Assembly: GCA_903846015.1 (NCBI GenBank) | Contig: CAIMZS010000316.1 | Location: 1 to 53,750, forward strand | Source: an uncultured Anaerolineae bacterium | GTDB taxonomy: Bacteria > Chloroflexota > Anaerolineae > Anaerolineales > Villigracilaceae | Length of the DNA: 53,750 bases | Direction of reading: 5' to 3' | Program-made: the position numbers and the translations under genes | Notes under the pieces: model-generated | Told to the model about the DNA's origin: nothing | The model's database searches: none | The model's input: the letters and a program-made list of their open reading frames with translations, nothing else | In this document: positions 52,299 to 53,750 of the stretch, in pieces | Layout of the letters: each line of letters opens with the position of its first letter | Numbering within the stretch: the first letter of the stretch is position 1

Positions 52299-53166
52299 AT
52301 GCCCACCACCCCAGCTTTTATCTGCATTGGTCCCGGACGGACCGGAACGACCTGGTTGTATAAGATGCTGCGCCAGCATCCAGCGGTATGGCTGCCCCCG
52401 CTTAAGGAAATCAGGGTGCTTGCGGAAGGCTTGTTTTATCCACCCTACAGCCTCAAGGAACTTGTTGTTGCCAGGCACTGGCATTATCGCTTGATGCGTG
52501 CGAGCCTGCCGCGCGTTTTTATAAAGGCTGTGTTGAGACGGGAAAGCTTTGAAGCTTTTCGTTGGAGTCTGCGGTATGTTTTGCGGCCTGGCGCGCGTCA
52601 GTTTTCGTTCGAGTGGTACTCTTCCCTTTTCAAGAATGACGGCAATTTAATTTCCGGAGACATTACGCCGGAATACTATGACTTGCCCGAATCCAGGGTC
52701 AATGAACTTTCTGAATATTGCCGTTCGATAAAAATAATACTATTTGTGCGGAATCCGATTGAACGCGTGTGGTCAGAATCTCTTAAAGTTAGAACCGATG
52801 ACGGTAAAAGTAAACCATTTGCCGGCCCCAGAAAAGAAATGATTGAGTTATTTGATTATTTCTTCAGGGTCTGGACTCCATACGAAAAGAAAATTGCCTT
52901 GTGGAAAGCATATTTCCCACAAGTTTTTGTCGGCAGGTTTGATGACTTGAAAAATCGTCCGGTTTCTTTTTGGGGCGAAATTTGCGACTTCCTGAATATT
53001 CCCGCGGATGTGCCTGTACAAGGACTCGATAGGCACGTCAACCAGGGCACCGGCCAAAAAAATCCCCGTTGACCTGGCAGAATATCTACAGGCCCAGTAT
53101 TTCGATGAAATTCAGCGCCTGGCAGAATTGGGATATTGCAGAGATCCGCAAGCCTGGTTGGATTAA
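52299..53166 (+). pseudogene. Sulfotransferase gene frameshifted at a run of seven A
   Basis: The first frame encodes a PAPS-dependent sulfotransferase: ICIGPGRTGTTWLYKMLRQH (5'-phosphosulfate loop, residues 7-26), then SGDITPEYYDL and ILFVRNPIERVWSESLK (3'-phosphate site, near 150). It stops at 53070-53072 just after a seven-A run (53056-53062). The normal family C-terminus continues in the +1 frame to TAA at 53164-53166 (IPVDLAEYLQAQYFDEIQRL, then LGYCRDPQAWLD). Removing one A would restore a 288-residue protein. The cause may be mutation, transcriptional slippage or a sequencing error; the 257-residue form may keep partial activity. Confidence 0.8.
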
Positions 53167-53180
53167 GAAGTTTACAACGA

Positions 53181-53636
53181 ATGCGAGATTATCTAATCTA
53201 TACATCTGCAGGTCGGGCCAGCAATATCAAGCAGTGGTATTCATCTTCCACAAGGAACTATGATATTTGGGTTTTGATTAATCCGACATCCCCTTCTTAA
53301 ATAAGCCATATTCTGATTTTTATAATGAACGCAAAGGTTCAAAATTTCAGAACATCAAAGCTGTTTTTCAGGAACACCAGGATGTATTATCCAACTACAA
53401 AGCCATCATGGTGGCAGATGATGATCTTCGCATTTCTCCGCATTCGCTCTCTGCTCTTATTAGCCTGTTAACCGAAAAAGACCTGTGGTTGCTTCAGCCG
53501 TCATTTTCTCAGTTTTGGACTCATCAGTCATGCAATAACCAGACGAAGATTATTCAGCAGTCTTCGCTACACCAACTTTGTTGAAGTTGGTGCAGCGATA
53601 TTTAAAACAGAAAAATTATTTGACTTCATCTGTTGA
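53181..53636 (+). pseudogene. Decayed glycosyltransferase-like gene (tentatively DUF707-like), truncated
   Basis: The beginning at ATG 53181 reads MRDYLIYTSAGRASNIKQWY, then RNYDIWVLINP. A frame change before 53298 gives SDFYNERKGSKFQNIKAVFQ and KAIMVADDDLRISPHSLSAL with DLWLLQPSFS. A second change between about 53500 and 53540 returns to the first frame with SSLRYTNFVEVGAAIFKTEK, ending at TGA 53634-53636. The DDD motif and LWLLQP resemble small GT-A-like proteins of polysaccharide clusters. Two compensating frameshifts and a lost C-terminus make it a pseudogene. The family assignment is tentative. Confidence 0.65.
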
Positions 53637-53687
53637 AATGAAAACCGAGGGTCGAGTTTCCGGTACTTTTCCGGGATATCGAGACCC

Positions 53688-53750
53688 GGCATGGTACCCG
53701 GTTCTGCACGGGCATGGTACCCGGTTCTGCACGGGCATGGTACCCGGTTC
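53688..53750 (+). repeat. Tandem array of 23-bp units, continues past the window
   Basis: Identical units at 53688-53710 and 53711-53733, plus the first 17 bases of a third (53734-53750). The unit joins GGCATGGTA to CCCGGTTCTGCACG, so it is the intergenic junction repeat in tandem. The window ends inside the array, so copy number is unknown. Units have no spacers between them. Confidence 0.92.

Noticed and set aside
53688..53750. CRISPR array
   Set aside because: The units are contiguous and identical with no variable spacers, and no cas gene is present.

Overview
The window looks like a chromosome segment from a flagellated bacterium of the Chloroflexota, most likely an Anaerolineae-type lineage. 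This is inferred from gene content and style, since no rRNA or other phylogenetic marker is present. The pointers are a MalT-like ATPase fused to a SARP-type DNA-binding and BTAD module, a lipoprotein with a long Ala/Pro/Thr-rich linker after its lipobox, a single-chain NarX-NarL fusion, and GC content near 50 percent that drops in the polysaccharide cluster. No IS transposase, CRISPR array, tRNA or rRNA was found.

Region 1 (1-7112) is flagellar. Two convergent operons meet at a strong terminator. The plus-strand operon is fliK (left end cut by the window), flgD, a small TIGR02530-type flagellar protein and flgE. The minus-strand operon is an M23 peptidase, a PilZ-domain protein, a second FliK-like protein and a free FlhB C-terminal-domain protein.

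Region 2 (7467-13718) holds a TPR-glycosyltransferase, a second glycosyltransferase and a formylglycine-generating-enzyme-fold protein, all on the plus strand. They face a response regulator and histidine kinase pair on the minus strand.

Region 3 (14179-19596) has homoserine dehydrogenase, then a minus-strand sugar operon (GH4 glycosidase, GHMP sugar kinase, sugar-1-phosphate nucleotidylyltransferase) and a SprA-related putative metalloprotease.

Region 4 (19644-29826) is a MalT/SARP-like regulator divergent from a complete peptide/nickel-type ABC importer (binding protein, two permeases, two ATPases) that ends with a nitrilase-superfamily amidohydrolase. The shared promoter carries direct repeats with an 11-bp period just upstream of a -10 box, the layout used by SARP regulators.

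Region 5 (29839-40253) is a sensory and scrambled region. It has a chemoreceptor, a NarX-NarL fusion, a broken hexapeptide acetyltransferase, an OafA/SGNH acyltransferase, a decayed partial copy of the NarX-NarL kinase, a small pseudo-receiver protein and a radical SAM protein behind an operator-like set of dyads.

Region 6 (40560-53750) is an exopolysaccharide/O-antigen type cluster. It encodes a Wzz-tyrosine kinase, an ABC exporter whose permease is broken while its ATPase is intact, an FkbM methyltransferase, a GT11 fucosyltransferase, a Wzy/ligase, three glycosyltransferases, two sulfotransferases (one frameshifted), an acyltransferase and a decayed glycosyltransferase-like gene. Nearly every non-overlapping gene junction here carries a same-orientation short repeat with the core CCCGGTTYT(A)GCACGG. 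At the right edge this repeat becomes a 23-bp tandem array. This repeat family, together with the many broken genes, is the most unusual signal in the window.
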